Below, piece after piece: positions 16,272-24,209 of a stretch of DNA of 32,948 bases (its first letter is position 1; each line of letters opens with the position of its first letter). The notes below the pieces were generated by a model. The model was not told where the DNA came from. It ran no database searches and worked only from the letters and a program-made list of their open reading frames with translations. The position numbers and the translations under genes were made by a program. The stretch lies in the NCBI GenBank assembly GCA_021780435.1, contig JAJXYV010000042.1:1-32948 (forward strand). Reading direction: 5' to 3'. This DNA comes from Pseudomonadota bacterium (GTDB lineage: Bacteria > Pseudomonadota > Alphaproteobacteria > Rhizobiales > Beijerinckiaceae).

Positions 16272-18551
16272 ATGTCCGCGTCGCCCGATTATTCGCATTT
16301 CGTGAAGACCGATGCGGAAGGGCGGTCGCGGATCGACCTCGCGATCGACGGCATTACCTGCGCGGCCTGTCTCGGCGATATCGAGACGGCGATGAAGCGC
16401 CTGCCCGGCGTGATGAACGCGCGACTCAACCTGACGAGCCACCGTCTCGCCGTGACCTTCGAGGCGGACAGAATCGCGGCGGGCGGCCTCGCCAATGCGC
16501 TGGAAGCGATCGGCTATCGCGCCTATCCCTATGAACAGCGCCAGGTCGAGGCGGATGAGGCGGCGCGTTTCTCGCTCCTGCTCAAATGCCTGGGCGTCGC
16601 CGTCTTCGCAGCCATGAACATCATGCTGCTGTCCATTTCGATCTGGTCCGGCGAAGGCGCGTCCATGCCGCCCGAGACCCGCGATTTCTTCCATTTCCTT
16701 TCCGCCCTGATCGCGCTGCCCGCGGCGGCCTATGCCGGCCAGCCCTTCTACGGCAGCGCCTGGACCGCCTTGCGCCAGGGCCGTCTGAACATGGACGTGC
16801 CGATCACGATCGGGGTCATCCTCGCGCTGGGCCTTTCCGTTTACGAAACCTGGACACACGCGCCGCACGCCTATTTCGATTCCGCGATCATGCTGCTCGC
16901 CTTCCTTCTCGCGGGCCGGGTCATGGATCAGGCGATGCGCCGCAAGACCCGGGCGGCGGCGGGCAATCTCGCGGCGCTCAAGGGTGAAAACGCCCTGCGT
17001 TTCACGCCGGACGCCGCCGAGGGCGAGGAGAGTCTCGTTCTGACGCCGGTCGCGGCGCTCGCCGAGGGCGATCGCGTTCTGGTGCGCGCGGGCGAGCGCG
17101 CGCCCGCCGACGGCGTGGTCGAAAGCGGCGCCAGCGCGGTCGACGAAAGCGCGATCACCGGCGAAACACTGGGAAAACCCGTCGGCGTCGGCGACAATAT
17201 CTACGCCGGTTCGGTCAATGGCGACGGCGCCTTGACCGTGCGCGTCACGGCGGCCGGCCATTCCGCGCTGATCGACGAGGCGGCGCGCCTGATCGACGCC
17301 GCCAGCGCCGCGCGCTCCGGCTATGTGCTGCTGGCCGACCGGGTGTCGCAGCTTTACGCGCCCGTCGTCCATCTGGCGGCGCTGGCGACCGGCCTGACCT
17401 GGTATTTCCTCCTCGGCGCCAGCGCGCATGACGCGCTGGTCATCGCCATTTCCGTGCTCATCATCACCTGTCCCTGCGCCCTCGCCCTCGCGGTTCCGGC
17501 GGTTCAGGCCATGGCGTCGGGCGCCTTCTTCCGTTCCGGCCTTTTTCTCAACGACGCCGCCGGCCTCGAAAAACTCGGCGAGGTCGATCATGTCATCTTC
17601 GACAAGACCGGCACGCTGACCCTGCCCGAGCCCCGCGTCGTCAACAGCGCCGAAATCGCGCCCGACCTGCTCGAATTGGCGGGCCGCCTCGCCCATTCCT
17701 CGAGCCATCCGCTCGCCATCGCCCTCGCGCGCGCGGCCCGCGGCTCCGCGCCTCTGCCTGACGCCCGCGAGACGCCCGGCCTCGGCGTCGCCGCGCCCTA
17801 TGGCGACGGCGACGCCTTGTTGGGCTCGGCCTCGTTCTGCGACGTCGAGTCCCCCGGCGGGGACGCCGATGCGAGCGCCATTTTCGTCCGCATGGGCGAA
17901 CGATGGGCGCGGCTCCTGATCCGGCAGACCCTGCGCCCGGACGCGGTCAGGGTTGTGTCCCTGCTGCGCGACAAGGGCCTGCGGATCGGGATTCTTTCCG
18001 GCGATCGCGCGGAAGCAGTGGCGCCGGTCGCGCGCGAGTTGAATGTCGAGGAATGGCGCGGCGGGCTGAAGCCGGCGGAAAAGATCGCCGTCATCGACGA
18101 ACTGAACGCGAAGAGGGCGAAGGTCCTGATGGTCGGCGACGGGCTCAACGATGCGCCGGCGCTCGCCGCCGCTTATGCGTCGCTTTCGCCGATCGACGCG
18201 GTCCATCTCACACAAACCCAGGCCGACGCAGTGTTCCTCGGCGAAAAGCTGGCGCCGGTCGCCGCCGCGCTCTCCGTCGCCCGGCGGGCGCGCGCCCTGA
18301 TGCGGCAGAACCTCGCCCTCGCCATCGGCTATAACGCCATCGCCGTTCCGGTCGCGATGGCGGGCCACGCCTCGCCGCTGTTCGCCGCGCTGGCCATGTC
18401 CGGCTCGTCCATTCTGGTCACCCTCAACGCCCTGCGCTTGCGCGGACCGGGCAAAGGCGTCACTCTTCTGCTTCGGGACGCGAAGGGCGCGAGCGGCGGA
18501 CCGCAGCGGCCGGCAGGCCTCCGTGGGTCCGCCGTGGCCCCATCGGCCTGA
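16272..18551 (+). CDS. ccoI: Cu-transporting P1B-type ATPase CcoI (FixI)
   Basis: This 759-residue copper-exporting P1B ATPase supplies Cu to the CuB site of cbb3 oxidase. An N-terminal metal-binding domain has CAAC (Cys30, Cys33). The membrane metal site is CPC (residues 400-402), the phosphorylation motif DKTGTLT has Asp444, the HP motif is at His479-Pro480, and the hinge motif GDGLND has Asp623. The ATG at 16272 follows the ccoH stop by one base, and an in-frame start at 16188 lies inside ccoH and is rejected. It belongs to the FixI/CopA2 subgroup by context and length. The last 40 residues are poorly conserved and Arg/Pro-rich. Confidence 0.96.
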   Translation: MSASPDYSHFVKTDAEGRSRIDLAIDGITCAACLGDIETAMKRLPGVMNARLNLTSHRLAVTFEADRIAAGGLANALEAIGYRAYPYEQRQVEADEAARFSLLLKCLGVAVFAAMNIMLLSISIWSGEGASMPPETRDFFHFLSALIALPAAAYAGQPFYGSAWTALRQGRLNMDVPITIGVILALGLSVYETWTHAPHAYFDSAIMLLAFLLAGRVMDQAMRRKTRAAAGNLAALKGENALRFTPDAAEGEESLVLTPVAALAEGDRVLVRAGERAPADGVVESGASAVDESAITGETLGKPVGVGDNIYAGSVNGDGALTVRVTAAGHSALIDEAARLIDAASAARSGYVLLADRVSQLYAPVVHLAALATGLTWYFLLGASAHDALVIAISVLIITCPCALALAVPAVQAMASGAFFRSGLFLNDAAGLEKLGEVDHVIFDKTGTLTLPEPRVVNSAEIAPDLLELAGRLAHSSSHPLAIALARAARGSAPLPDARETPGLGVAAPYGDGDALLGSASFCDVESPGGDADASAIFVRMGERWARLLIRQTLRPDAVRVVSLLRDKGLRIGILSGDRAEAVAPVARELNVEEWRGGLKPAEKIAVIDELNAKRAKVLMVGDGLNDAPALAAAYASLSPIDAVHLTQTQADAVFLGEKLAPVAAALSVARRARALMRQNLALAIGYNAIAVPVAMAGHASPLFAALAMSGSSILVTLNALRLRGPGKGVTLLLRDAKGASGGPQRPAGLRGSAVAPSA

Positions 18552-18577
18552 CGCCCGGCCATCAGTGGATCGACGCC

Positions 18578-18730
18578 ATGAATGTCCTGGTCTTTCTCAT
18601 TCCCGCAGCCATCGCTCTCGGCCTGGTCGGCCTTTACGGCCTGTTCTGGTCGCTCAAGAGCGGCCAATATGAGGATCTCGAAGGCGCCGCCTATCGGATC
18701 CTGCAAGACGACGACATCGAGAAGAAATGA
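18578..18730 (+). CDS. ccoS: cbb3 maturation protein CcoS (FixS)
   Basis: This 50-residue single-span protein ('MNVLVFLIPAAIALGLVGLY', then 'GLFWSLKSGQYEDLEGAAYR') carries the FixS signature of a helix followed by WSL..GQYEDLEG.A.RIL. CcoS is needed for cofactor insertion (heme b and CuB) into CcoN. It lies 26 bp after ccoI and its stop overlaps the next start (ATGA at 18727-18730). An overlapping ORF in another frame at 18582 is spurious. Confidence 0.95.
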   Translation: MNVLVFLIPAAIALGLVGLYGLFWSLKSGQYEDLEGAAYRILQDDDIEKK

Positions 18731-19908
18731 CTGCGACGGAGCCGTCCGTTCCCCAGGCGGCGGAAGGCGGCGCGGCCGCGCGCGCCGGCCGCATGGCCTG
18801 TTTCTGCCCGCCCGGGGCGCCGGCGCCGGGCGTCGCGCCGGATTCGGCGCGCTGGAGCCCCGGCGTTGCGACTCTTGCGGCGGGCTTCGCGCTATCGGTG
18901 CTCTCGCAAAGCCTCGCCCTTGGCATGTTGCCGCTGGCGGGGCGGCTGCTGGCGCCCGATCCGCGCCTGATGTCGGCGCCTTATGTCGCGATGCTGCTCG
19001 GCGCGGCGACCGCGACCTTTCCGGCGTCCTTCCTGCTCGACGCCTTCGGCCGGCGCGCGGCTCTCGCGCTCGGCGCGAGCCTCGGCGTCGCCGGCGGCCT
19101 CATCATGGCCTGGGCGCTGTCCTTCGATCTCTTCGCGCCCTTCTGCCTCGGCGCCTTCTGGCTCGGCGTGGCGCAGGGCTTTTCGCTGTTCTACCGGCAT
19201 GAGGCGGCGCTCGGCTCGACGGCCTCGGCGCAGGCCCGCGCCGCCTTGATCGTCTTTGGCAGCGGCGGCCTCGCCGGACTGGTCGGCCCTGCGCTGGCCT
19301 ATGTCGTGGCGCAGACCGCGCCAGCCTCGCTTTTCGCCGCGACGGCGCTCGCCGCCGCCTTCGCGCAGGTCCTGGTTCTGGTCATGGCCGTGCTCACCAC
19401 GGCGCGCGCGCCCATTCTGCCCCATCAGGCCACGCGGGCGGAGGCGCGGCCCGACTGGCGGGCCTTTGTCGCGCCGAGTCTGGTCGCAGCCCTCGCCTGG
19501 TTCGGGATGACGGCGGCCATGGTCGCCGCGCCGGGCGCGATGGCCGGCTGCGGCATCGGCGTTCCCGTCGTCTTCAGCGCCATTTCCTGGCACGTGGTCG
19601 CCATGTATGCCCCGGCTTTTTTCGCCGGGGCGCTTGCGCGCCGGATCGGCGCCCAGAATATCGCCGCGCTCGGCCTCGCGCTGATCGCCGCCGCCTGGGG
19701 GCTGGAATATTTCGCCCGCGACTACTGGCGCTTCGCCTCGGCGCTGATCGCCGTCGCGGTCGGCTGGAGCTTCGCCACCGCCGGCGCGTCGCTGCGGCTC
19801 TATGGCCGCGCCAATCCCTCGCGCGCCATGCTCGCCGCCCACGACGCCATTCTCTTCCTTTCCGCCATCGTCGGCGCCATCCTCGCCGCCTTCTGGCTCC
19901 CCGTGTAG
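18727..19908 (+). CDS. ccoA: MFS transporter with CcoA copper-importer signature
   Basis: This 393-residue MFS permease has about 12 hydrophobic segments from residue 45 on. In the second half MTAAM (Met261, Met265) and HVVAM (His289, Met293) are present, with Cys275 between. The MxxxM-HxxxM pair has a 28-residue offset, the same as I recall for the copper-import motifs of Rhodobacter capsulatus CcoA (M233xxxM237, H261xxxM265). CcoA brings Cu into the cytosol for delivery to cbb3 oxidase. An extra 44-residue N-terminal lead contains CFC (Cys25, Cys27), which could bind metal. The ATGA overlap with ccoS ties it to the assembly operon. The alternative is an MFS carrier of unknown substrate, but motif plus context argue for copper. 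Confidence 0.82.
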   Translation: MTATEPSVPQAAEGGAAARAGRMACFCPPGAPAPGVAPDSARWSPGVATLAAGFALSVLSQSLALGMLPLAGRLLAPDPRLMSAPYVAMLLGAATATFPASFLLDAFGRRAALALGASLGVAGGLIMAWALSFDLFAPFCLGAFWLGVAQGFSLFYRHEAALGSTASAQARAALIVFGSGGLAGLVGPALAYVVAQTAPASLFAATALAAAFAQVLVLVMAVLTTARAPILPHQATRAEARPDWRAFVAPSLVAALAWFGMTAAMVAAPGAMAGCGIGVPVVFSAISWHVVAMYAPAFFAGALARRIGAQNIAALGLALIAAAWGLEYFARDYWRFASALIAVAVGWSFATAGASLRLYGRANPSRAMLAAHDAILFLSAIVGAILAAFWLPV

Positions 19909-19930
19909 TTTTTCACCGATGGACTCGCCC

Positions 19931-20764
19931 ATGCCGAGCGTCGCCAAAATCCTTTCGATCGCGGGATCGGATCCTTCGGGCGGCGCCGGCGCGCAGGGCG
20001 ACATCAAGACCTTTTCCGCGCTGGGCTGCTACGGCATGGCGGCGCTGACTGCGCTTACGGCGCAGAACACGCTCGGCGTGCAGGCGGTCCAGCCGGTGTC
20101 CGCCGATTTCGTCAGCGCCCAGATCGAGTCGATTTTCAGCGACATCGCGGTCGACGCGGTGAAGATCGGCATGATCGGAGCCGTCGAGAATGTCGAGGCC
20201 ATCGCCTTGCAATTAAGGCGATTTGCGGCGCGCAATATCGTCCTCGATCCCGTAATGGTCGCCAGCGGCGGCCACAGCCTGGGCGGCGACAGGCTCATGG
20301 CGCCAATTCGCGAAACGCTCTTTCCGCTGGCGCGGCTGGTGACGCCCAATCTCATGGAAAGCGCCTTGTTCGCCGGCGATCGCATGCCGGAAAACCCCGG
20401 CGAGATGCGGGCGATCGCCTTGAAGCTCCATGCGCTCGGCGCGCCGGCGGTCCTGGTCAAGGGCGGCCACCTGCCCGACGGCGCGGCCTTCGACCTGCTT
20501 TACGATGGAGGCGAATTCACCGAATTTTCCGCGCCGCGCATCGCCACGCGGAACACTCACGGCACAGGTTGCGCCTTGTCCTCGGCGATTGCGGCGCGCC
20601 TTGGCCAGGGCGCCGAACTGAAACAGGCGATAAGTGACGCCAAGGTCTTTTTGACCGAAGCCTTGAAGGCGGGCGCGGACCTGGACATTGGGACCGGCCA
20701 CGGTCCGCCCGATCCCTTTTTCGCGCTCCGGGCGACGGCCGTCAGACCCGGCGGACCGAGGTGA
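19931..20764 (+). CDS. thiD: Hydroxymethylpyrimidine/phosphomethylpyrimidine kinase
   Basis: ThiD phosphorylates HMP and HMP-P in thiamine diphosphate synthesis. The 277-residue ribokinase-fold protein begins 'ILSIAGSDPSGGAGAQGDIK' (the HMP-binding start) and has 'DPVMVASGGHSLGGDRLM'. It also has 'TPNLMESALF' and the catalytic 'NTHGTGCALSSAIAARLGQG' with the anion-hole/Asp-like loop. I prefer the ATG at 19931, with GGA 7 bases upstream, over the ATG at 19919. It is 22 bp behind ccoA on the same strand, so it is probably read through from the cco assembly operon. I see no TPP riboswitch in this short gap. Its 3' end overlaps the convergent peptidase gene by 23 bp. Confidence 0.93.
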   Translation: MPSVAKILSIAGSDPSGGAGAQGDIKTFSALGCYGMAALTALTAQNTLGVQAVQPVSADFVSAQIESIFSDIAVDAVKIGMIGAVENVEAIALQLRRFAARNIVLDPVMVASGGHSLGGDRLMAPIRETLFPLARLVTPNLMESALFAGDRMPENPGEMRAIALKLHALGAPAVLVKGGHLPDGAAFDLLYDGGEFTEFSAPRIATRNTHGTGCALSSAIAARLGQGAELKQAISDAKVFLTEALKAGADLDIGTGHGPPDPFFALRATAVRPGGPR

Positions 20765-21590
20765 TCTCGGAAAAATCCGTTGACCGGATCCGATCGCGCA
20801 CGACCGCGAGCGGCTCGCTGGCGACCGTCATCGTATAGCCGTTGGCGTGCAGCAGCATCTCCTCGTTCTGCATGATGCCCACATGGCCGCGCCAGAAGAC
20901 GAGATCGCCGCGGCGCAGGCTGCGCAATCTCTCGTCGACATCGGCGGGGCGTCCGAGCATGGTTTCCATCATGTCGGTGTCGCGCGGCGCGGCGACGCCG
21001 ACCGCGATCAGCGCAACCTGGGCGAGGCCCGAACAGTCGATGCCGACATCGGTCTTGCCGCCCCACAGATAGGGCGTGTGCAGGAACATTTCCGCGAGGC
21101 CGACGAAATCGCTCAAGGGCCGGGTGCTCACCGCAAGATGGCGTGCGAAGACATGGCCGCCGGTGTGAAGCTCGCAGAATTTCTCGCTGGCGCCGACGAC
21201 GTGAACCTCCGCCCCGAAGGGCAAGGCGGCGATCGGCGGCGATTTGATGTCCGGCGCGGAATAGACGAGCGTATGGCGAACGCGGACGCGCTGGTTCGGC
21301 TTGACGACCCGGCTGGTGAGGGCGTCGGAGCGGATATAGCCCACATAGCGGTCGCGATCGAGCTGACACCAGCTCCAGCCGTCCTTGTCTTCATAGACGA
21401 TCAGCGTCTCGCCATACAGCGCCTGGGTGTCGGTGGCCGCGCTCTCGGACGGCGAGCGGCGCAGGTCGGCAAAGGCGATGCTGATCTGCATGCGGCGGCC
21501 CGGCGCGTAAGACTCGGCGGCGACCGTGTCGCGCAAATGTTCGGCTGCGAGATCGGGCCGCGCCGGCGTCAGTCTTGGATCGTAGGTCAA
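20742..21590 (-). CDS. NlpC/P60 (C40) peptidase with N-terminal SH3-like domains
   Basis: This 282-residue protein has two SH3-like segments (about residues 33-95 and 98-155) and a C-terminal NlpC/P60 domain. Its catalytic Cys186 (GIDCSGL), His236 (GHVGIM) and third residue His248 (LLHANG) are visible. Such enzymes cleave D-gamma-glutamyl-diaminopimelate or murein tripeptide bonds. No signal peptide is seen, so it is probably cytosolic and acts on recycled muropeptides, which is inference. The start is a TTG (21590) with GGAG 7 bases upstream, because homologues begin with a similar 'DPRLTPARPDLA' segment. It lies 51 bp after the M17 aminopeptidase on the same strand, a pairing common in Rhizobiales. 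Confidence 0.92.
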   Translation of the reverse strand: MTYDPRLTPARPDLAAEHLRDTVAAESYAPGRRMQISIAFADLRRSPSESAATDTQALYGETLIVYEDKDGWSWCQLDRDRYVGYIRSDALTSRVVKPNQRVRVRHTLVYSAPDIKSPPIAALPFGAEVHVVGASEKFCELHTGGHVFARHLAVSTRPLSDFVGLAEMFLHTPYLWGGKTDVGIDCSGLAQVALIAVGVAAPRDTDMMETMLGRPADVDERLRSLRRGDLVFWRGHVGIMQNEEMLLHANGYTMTVASEPLAVVRDRIRSTDFSEITSVRRV

Positions 21591-21641
21591 TGGTCGTCTC
21601 CGGCCCCCGCACAGGGAGCTATTTGATGTAACGCCTCCGGG

Positions 21642-23063
21642 TTACCGAAGATTTGCCGCGCCGAATCTCTCCTGGGCCAGGCTGAAGATCAACCGCGCCA
21701 CCTGCGCCTCGCCGCCCTCCGGCCGTCCGGGCTTCGCGGCGGGCGTCCAGCCGTAGATGTCGAAATGGACCCACGAGGTTTTCGATTCGGCGGAGCGGTC
21801 CACGAAGCGGCGCAGGAACAAGGCGGCGGTGATCGCCCCCGCCATGCCGCCGGCCGGAGCGTTGGTGATTTGGCCGACCTTGCCGTCGAGCTTCGAATCA
21901 TAGGCCTGCCAGAGCGGCAGGCGCCAGACTGGATCGTTGACGGCCGCGCCATGACGGGCGATGTCGGCGGCGAGCGCCTCATCATCGGTGAAGAAGGGCG
22001 GCAGGTCGGGACCGAGAGCGACGCGCGCGGCGCCGGTGAGCGTCGCGAAATCGACGAGAAGCTCCGGCTTTTCCTCGCTGGCGAGCGCCAGGGCGTCGGC
22101 GAGGATCAGGCGTCCTTCCGCGTCGGTATTGCCGATCTCGACGCTGAGCCCCTTGCGTGAGGAATAGACGTCGCCCGGCCGAAAAGCCTCGCCGGAGACC
22201 GAATTCTCGACGATCGGGACGATGAGGCGCAGCGCGACATCGACGTCCGCAGCCATGATCATCGCGGCCGCCGCGATCGCCGCCGCCGCGCCACCCATGT
22301 CCTTCTTCATCAGCCCCATGGCGCTTTCGGGCTTGATGTCGAGGCCGCCCGAATCGAAGCAGACGCCCTTGCCGACGAGGGTGAGCTGGCGCGCCCGCTT
22401 CGGCTTCCAGCGCAGGTCCACGAGGCGCGGCGCGCGCGGCGACCCCTTGCCGACGGCGTGGATCAGCGGAAAGTCGCGCGCGAGCTTTTCGCCGCGAATC
22501 ACGCTGATCTTGGCCCCGAACCGGTCCGCAACCGCCTGGATTGCGGCTTCGAGCTCGTCCGGCCCGAGATCGTTGGCCGGCGTATCGATCAGGTCGCGGG
22601 CGAAGGCGACGCTGTTGGCGATGGATTCGATCTCTTTGACGCCGACGCCTGCGGGCGCGATCAGGCGCGGCGCCTCGCGCTCGCTCTTGTAGCGGGCGAA
22701 TCGATGCGAGCCGAGCAAAAAGGCGAGGGAGGCGAGATCGGCTTTGCCGGGTGGCGTCGCGAAGCGATAGACCCCCGATGGAAGCAAGCCCGCCAGCGCG
22801 GCGGGCTGGAACGGATCGGCGGCCGCGCCCGTATCGACGAAATAGACGGCGCCGGGCGCGCCATCCGCGCCGACAAACCACAAAAGGCGGCCGGCCTTGG
22901 CCTCGAACCGGGTCGTCGCCGCAAAGGCGAGCGCCTCCGAAGGCAAGTCCGCCGCCTTTTCCGGCGCGGCCATTGCGGCGGCGAAGTTTTGCGGCTCGGC
23001 CAGCCAGACCATGACGCCTTTTTCTTTCGGGCTCGCGAATTTCAGTTTCGGCAGATCGACCAT
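21642..23063 (-). CDS. M17 leucyl aminopeptidase family protein
   Basis: This 473-residue dizinc/manganese aminopeptidase removes N-terminal residues from peptides in the cytosol. The catalytic domain (about 150-473) has 'GKGVCFDSGGLDIK' with Lys232 and Asp237, then Asp255 (KKDMGGAAA), and 'NTDAEGRL' with Asp314, Glu316 and Arg318, all expected metal or bicarbonate ligands. The N-terminal domain is shorter and more divergent than in E. coli PepA, as in the alphaproteobacterial subgroup. The ATG at 23063 ('MVDLPKLKF') is preferred to an in-frame start at 23150, which would use up most of the divergent promoter. It forms an operon with the NlpC/P60 peptidase, suggesting peptide or muropeptide turnover. 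Confidence 0.93.
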   Translation of the reverse strand: MVDLPKLKFASPKEKGVMVWLAEPQNFAAAMAAPEKAADLPSEALAFAATTRFEAKAGRLLWFVGADGAPGAVYFVDTGAAADPFQPAALAGLLPSGVYRFATPPGKADLASLAFLLGSHRFARYKSEREAPRLIAPAGVGVKEIESIANSVAFARDLIDTPANDLGPDELEAAIQAVADRFGAKISVIRGEKLARDFPLIHAVGKGSPRAPRLVDLRWKPKRARQLTLVGKGVCFDSGGLDIKPESAMGLMKKDMGGAAAAIAAAAMIMAADVDVALRLIVPIVENSVSGEAFRPGDVYSSRKGLSVEIGNTDAEGRLILADALALASEEKPELLVDFATLTGAARVALGPDLPPFFTDDEALAADIARHGAAVNDPVWRLPLWQAYDSKLDGKVGQITNAPAGGMAGAITAALFLRRFVDRSAESKTSWVHFDIYGWTPAAKPGRPEGGEAQVARLIFSLAQERFGAANLR

Positions 23064-23142
23064 GGCGGACAGAGTCCCTCGCTCCAATTTTGGCGTTCCG
23101 CGCGCGTCGGCTCCAGCCTTTTCGCACGCCGACTCCGCCGAA

Positions 23143-23157
23143 TTAACCAACTATTAG
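23143..23157. promoter_or_regulatory. CtrA-like motif in the divergent promoter
   Basis: TTAA-CCAACTA-TTAG matches the CtrA consensus TTAA-N7-TTAA at 7 of 8 fixed bases. It lies between the M17 peptidase and tadD starts. CtrA controls pilus genes in Caulobacter. Short motifs of this kind occur by chance, though less often in GC-rich DNA. Confidence 0.4.
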
Positions 23158-23161
23158 GGTT

Positions 23162-23176
23162 AACGAATTATTCGTT
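23162..23176. promoter_or_regulatory. Perfect 15-bp palindrome (operator-like)
   Basis: AACGAAT-T-ATTCGTT is a perfect inverted repeat of 7+7 bases around one T, 39 bp before the tadD ATG. It is AT-rich in a GC-rich genome. It has the size of a dimeric repressor or activator site, but the regulator is unknown. Confidence 0.5.
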
Positions 23177-23214
23177 CTCATGGAAAGGTCAATTCGGCCG
23201 GAGGATCGCGGAAT

Positions 23215-24093
23215 ATGAGGCGGGACACCAGGAAAGCCTTTTTCAAGCCGCGCGCCGTTCTCGGCGGCGTCGCGGTCGTCGCGCTTCTGGCCCTGACGGG
23301 CTGCAAGACGGTCAGCATGGACGACGTAACCGGCTCGATCAGCGGCGTTCCCAACCATCCGGCGTCTTCCTCGCCGGATGACCTTCGCGTCTATTCCGAA
23401 CAATTGCGTCGGAGCTACGAGGCCCATCCCGACAACAAGCAGATCGCAATGGCCTATGCGAAAGCTTTGCGCTCGCGCGATCTCAACAGTCAGGCCGCCG
23501 CGGTGATGGAAAGCATCGCGATCAGATATCCCCGCGACCGCGCCGTCCTCGCCGCCTTTGGCAAGGCGCTGGCGGATGACGGCCAACTGCAGCGGGCGCA
23601 GAACGTGCTGAACAACGCCGATTCGCCGGACGATCCCAATTGGTCGGTTCTGAGCACGCGTGGATCGATCGCCGATCAGCTTGGCGATCACAAGGCCGCC
23701 CAGGATTATTACGAGACGGCCCTCAAGATCGCGCCCGGCGAGCCGTCCGTCCTGTCGAATCTCGGCCTGTCCTACGCCCTCTCGCGCGACCTGCCCCGCG
23801 CCGAAAGCGCGATGCGCCAAGCTGCGGACAGTCCGCGCGCCGACATGCGCGAACGCCAGAATCTCGCGCTCGTCCTGGCGCTCGAGGGCAAGTTCTCCGA
23901 AGCGGAAAGCGTCTCCACGCGCGACCTTCCGCCGCAGCAGGCGAAAGAAAATGTCGCCGCCATCCGCCAGATGATCTCCCAATCCAATGCCTGGCGCGAC
24001 ATCCAGACCTCGACGGTCGGCAAAGCGGAGACGCAGACCTCGGCGGCGAGCCGGAAAATGCAACAGCTGAGCCTCGACGCCTCTGCGCGTTGA
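23215..24093 (+). CDS. tadD: TadD-like TPR lipoprotein of the Flp pilus system
   Basis: This 292-residue lipoprotein has a lipobox LTGC (Cys30) after a hydrophobic signal. Tetratricopeptide repeats follow (about residues 75-235), including 'AAQDYYETALKIAPGEPSVL' and 'NLGLSYALSRDLPRAESAM'. In Tad systems TadD acts with the secretin as an outer-membrane assembly partner. It lies convergent to tadC on the opposite strand from the rest of the pilus operon, with a shared terminator between. A GGAGG ribosome site precedes the ATG. It is divergent from the M17 peptidase, and their shared 150-bp promoter holds the motifs listed above. General TPR proteins share the fold, so the name leans on lipobox plus context. 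Confidence 0.85.
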   Translation: MRRDTRKAFFKPRAVLGGVAVVALLALTGCKTVSMDDVTGSISGVPNHPASSSPDDLRVYSEQLRRSYEAHPDNKQIAMAYAKALRSRDLNSQAAAVMESIAIRYPRDRAVLAAFGKALADDGQLQRAQNVLNNADSPDDPNWSVLSTRGSIADQLGDHKAAQDYYETALKIAPGEPSVLSNLGLSYALSRDLPRAESAMRQAADSPRADMRERQNLALVLALEGKFSEAESVSTRDLPPQQAKENVAAIRQMISQSNAWRDIQTSTVGKAETQTSAASRKMQQLSLDASAR

Positions 24094-24157
24094 GGAACAG
24101 CTTGCTTTCCACTGACAAGAAGTTTTGGATCCACGCCTGTCTGACGCGGCTTGCCGC

Positions 24158-24192
24158 AAGGCGGCTTCCCTCACCCGGGAAGCCGCCTTTTT
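24158..24192 (+). terminator. Rho-independent terminator between convergent tadD and tadC
   Basis: A perfect 13-bp stem (24158-24170 with 24177-24189) has a 6-base loop and is followed on the plus strand by TTTTT (24188-24192). It is well placed to end tadD. On the minus strand only two Us would follow, so it may also slow transcription from tadC. Confidence 0.92.
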
Positions 24193-24209
24193 CGCAATCC
24201 GGGCGCCGT

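Noticed and set aside
16035-18368. A 777-codon open frame on the minus strand opposite ccoI
   Set aside because: It mirrors the codon pattern of ccoI and has low-complexity Arg/Gly/Asp composition. No start signal or motif.
19909-19930. Possible TPP riboswitch before thiD
   Set aside because: Only 22 bp separate ccoA and thiD, with no room for the aptamer and no conserved TPP core visible in the end of ccoA.
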